Assembly (NCBI GenBank): GCA_003229095.1
Contig: QIHS01000199.1
Span: forward strand, 1-8,145
Length of the DNA: 8,145 nucleotides
Direction: 5' to 3'
Source of the DNA: Woeseia sp.
GTDB taxonomy: Bacteria > Pseudomonadota > Gammaproteobacteria > Steroidobacterales > Woeseiaceae
A program made the translations under genes and the position numbers. The notes beneath the pieces were generated by a model, which was given only the letters and a program-made list of their open reading frames with translations, made no database searches and was not told the DNA's origin. Positions 7,174-8,145 of this stretch are shown one piece after another; position 1 is the stretch's first letter; each line of letters starts with the position of its first letter.

Positions 7174-7203
7174 GCAATTCCTCGCAATTTCTGGCAATTC
7201 CTG
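7174..7203. repeat. Three tandem 10-bp repeats in the divergent intergenic region
   Basis: GCAATTCCTC, GCAATTTCTG and GCAATTCCTG follow each other without gaps. The third copy differs from each of the other two at one position. The period is about one helical turn, so the AATT cores face the same side of the DNA. The array lies between the DUF5658-like gene and alkB, roughly 80 bp upstream of the former and about 100 bp upstream of the candidate alkB promoter. It could be a multi-site operator, a phased A/T bend or simple slippage. Confidence 0.6.
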
Positions 7204-7299
7204 CACTCAAGCATAGCGTGTTGTTGCCATTCGATTCGTCTAGGTTTCCGACACCTGCTGGTATCGTTTTGCACCTTGATTAGTAGTGGATCTCACCGA

Positions 7300-7327
7300 T
7301 TGCAACGCTGTGTGAAACCCGCATAAT
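7300..7327 (+). promoter_or_regulatory. Candidate sigma-70 promoter for alkB
   Basis: TTGCAA (7300-7305; 4 of 6 matches to TTGACA) and CATAAT (7322-7327; 5 of 6 matches to TATAAT) are separated by 16 bases. Transcription would start near 7334, leaving a leader of roughly 26 bases before the ATG at 7360. That would make the TTG at 7342 an unlikely start. The match is by eye and could be chance. Confidence 0.4.
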
Positions 7328-7359
7328 TCCTTCATTGCAGGTTGAGCAAGCTCACGTCC

Positions 7360-8145
7360 ATGAAGGGATTTACTGCCGCAATGGCGAATGGTGAAGCGAT
7401 TCACTATATCGATCGAAAGAGATGGCTTTGGTCCATGTCTGTTCTTTTTCCACTCCAGCCTTTCCTGGGCATCTCGCTGCATGCCTCAACCGGGATCGAA
7501 GCCTGGCTGTTGCTGCCATTGTTCCTGGGTTACATCGTCGGTCCGCTGGCAGACTGGGTTTTCGGCGAAGATACCAACAACCCACCTGCGGAAGTCGTCA
7601 TGGCACTGGATCGTGACCGCTATTACCGCGTGCTGACGTATCTCGTGGTGCCATTGCACTTTATCTCGCTGATCGGAGCGGCCTGGTGGGCCGGTACGCA
7701 GGCGCTTAGCTGGTGGGCATTTCTGGGCCTCGCTGTCGTTGCCGGCATTACCAGCGGGCTGGGTATCAACACCGGCCATGAACTTGGCCACAAAAAGTCA
7801 AAACTTGAGCGTACGCTTGCAAAAATAGTGCTCGCTGTGCCCTTTTACGGTCATTTCTGGATTGAACATAATCGCGGCCATCACCGTGACGTATCGACAC
7901 CGGAGGATCCCGCCAGCGCACGCATGGGAGAGAGCATCTATCGATTTGCGTGCCGCGAGATACCAGGCGCGTTCAAGCGCGCCTGGGAAATCGAAAATGG
8001 GAAATCGAAAAGAGCCGGCTGCAACGACACGAAGATTCACCGTGGAGTATCAAGAACCAGATCTTGCAATCCATGCTGCTATCCGTCGTTCTCCAACTCG
8101 GCTTGCTGATCGCTTTCGGTTGGAAAATGATTCCCTTTCTCCTTG
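7360..8145 (+). CDS. alkB: Alkane 1-monooxygenase AlkB, frameshifted and 3'-truncated by window edge
   Basis: AlkB is an inner-membrane non-haem di-iron enzyme that hydroxylates the terminal carbon of medium-chain alkanes, with electrons from rubredoxin. Numbered from the ATG at 7360, hydrophobic segments lie at about 25-43, 47-66, 92-112 and 116-137. They are followed by the first histidine box HELGHKK (140-146) and the second, EHNRGHH with TPEDPASARMGE (169-191). These are diagnostic for AlkB-type hydroxylases. The start is uncertain: TTG 7342, ATG 7360 or ATG 7381 (AAGGGA 12 bases before it) all fit. After residue 213 the frame is lost through a 14-bp tandem duplication and ends at TGA 8107-8109. 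Removing one copy gives WEIEKSRLQRHEDSPWSIKN and then a hydrophobic stretch, typical AlkB, open to the window end. The last histidine box and the NYxEHYG region are beyond the window. As written the gene is non-functional. Confidence 0.9.
7984..8011. repeat. Perfect 14-bp tandem duplication that frameshifts alkB
   Basis: TGGGAAATCGAAAA occurs twice back to back (7984-7997 and 7998-8011). Fourteen is not a multiple of three, so the second copy shifts the alkB frame. Deleting either copy joins the two AlkB-like frames exactly. A perfect 14-bp tandem copy at this period is expected about 3 in 100,000 times by chance in a window of this size. Confidence 0.95.

Noticed and set aside
7093..7206. 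Extending the membrane protein to the GTG at 7206
   Set aside because: The extra 38 codons cover the 10-bp tandem repeat, resemble no family sequence and lack a good ribosome binding site.

Overview
The window looks like bacterial chromosome, most likely from a gammaproteobacterium (inference). The order sucA-sucB-lpd, the E1/E2/E3 protein types and an AlkB alkane hydroxylase with a DUF5658-like membrane protein beside it fit that group. No rRNA or other taxonomic marker is present, so the assignment is loose.

Layout, left to right. Bases 1-924 (+) hold the C-terminal part of an alkaline phosphatase family protein; its N-terminus lies outside the window. This gene is clearly more AT-rich than the rest. 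It converges across a short gap on a three-gene minus-strand operon: sucA (3652-6504), sucB (2427-3638) and lpdA (993-2410). These encode the E1, E2 and E3 subunits of the 2-oxoglutarate dehydrogenase complex of the TCA cycle. Upstream of sucA, on the same strand, is a small three-helix membrane protein resembling DUF5658 (6622-7092). A divergent control region (7093-7359) separates it from alkB (7360 to the window end, +), an integral-membrane non-haem di-iron alkane 1-monooxygenase that runs off the edge.

The sucAB-lpd genes work as one enzyme. SucA decarboxylates 2-oxoglutarate on thiamine diphosphate. SucB carries the succinyl group on its lipoyl lysine and passes it to CoA. Lpd re-oxidises the lipoyl group and reduces NAD+. 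AlkB would feed alkane-derived alcohols, and eventually acetyl-CoA, towards the same cycle, but there is no evidence that the two loci are co-regulated.

The most notable signal is a cluster of short length mutations. lpdA is broken by a frameshift around 2112, where about 10 bases seem to be missing relative to the family. alkB is frameshifted by a perfect 14-bp tandem duplication (7984-8011), and removing one copy restores a normal AlkB reading frame to the window end. sucA carries a perfect 9-bp in-frame tandem duplication (6435-6452) that adds three residues. A 3 x 10-bp near-perfect tandem repeat lies in the intergenic region (7174-7203). This could be genuine replication slippage in the lineage or an assembly artefact; the sequence alone cannot decide. 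I found no CRISPR array, RNA gene, insertion sequence or recognisable new multi-gene system.
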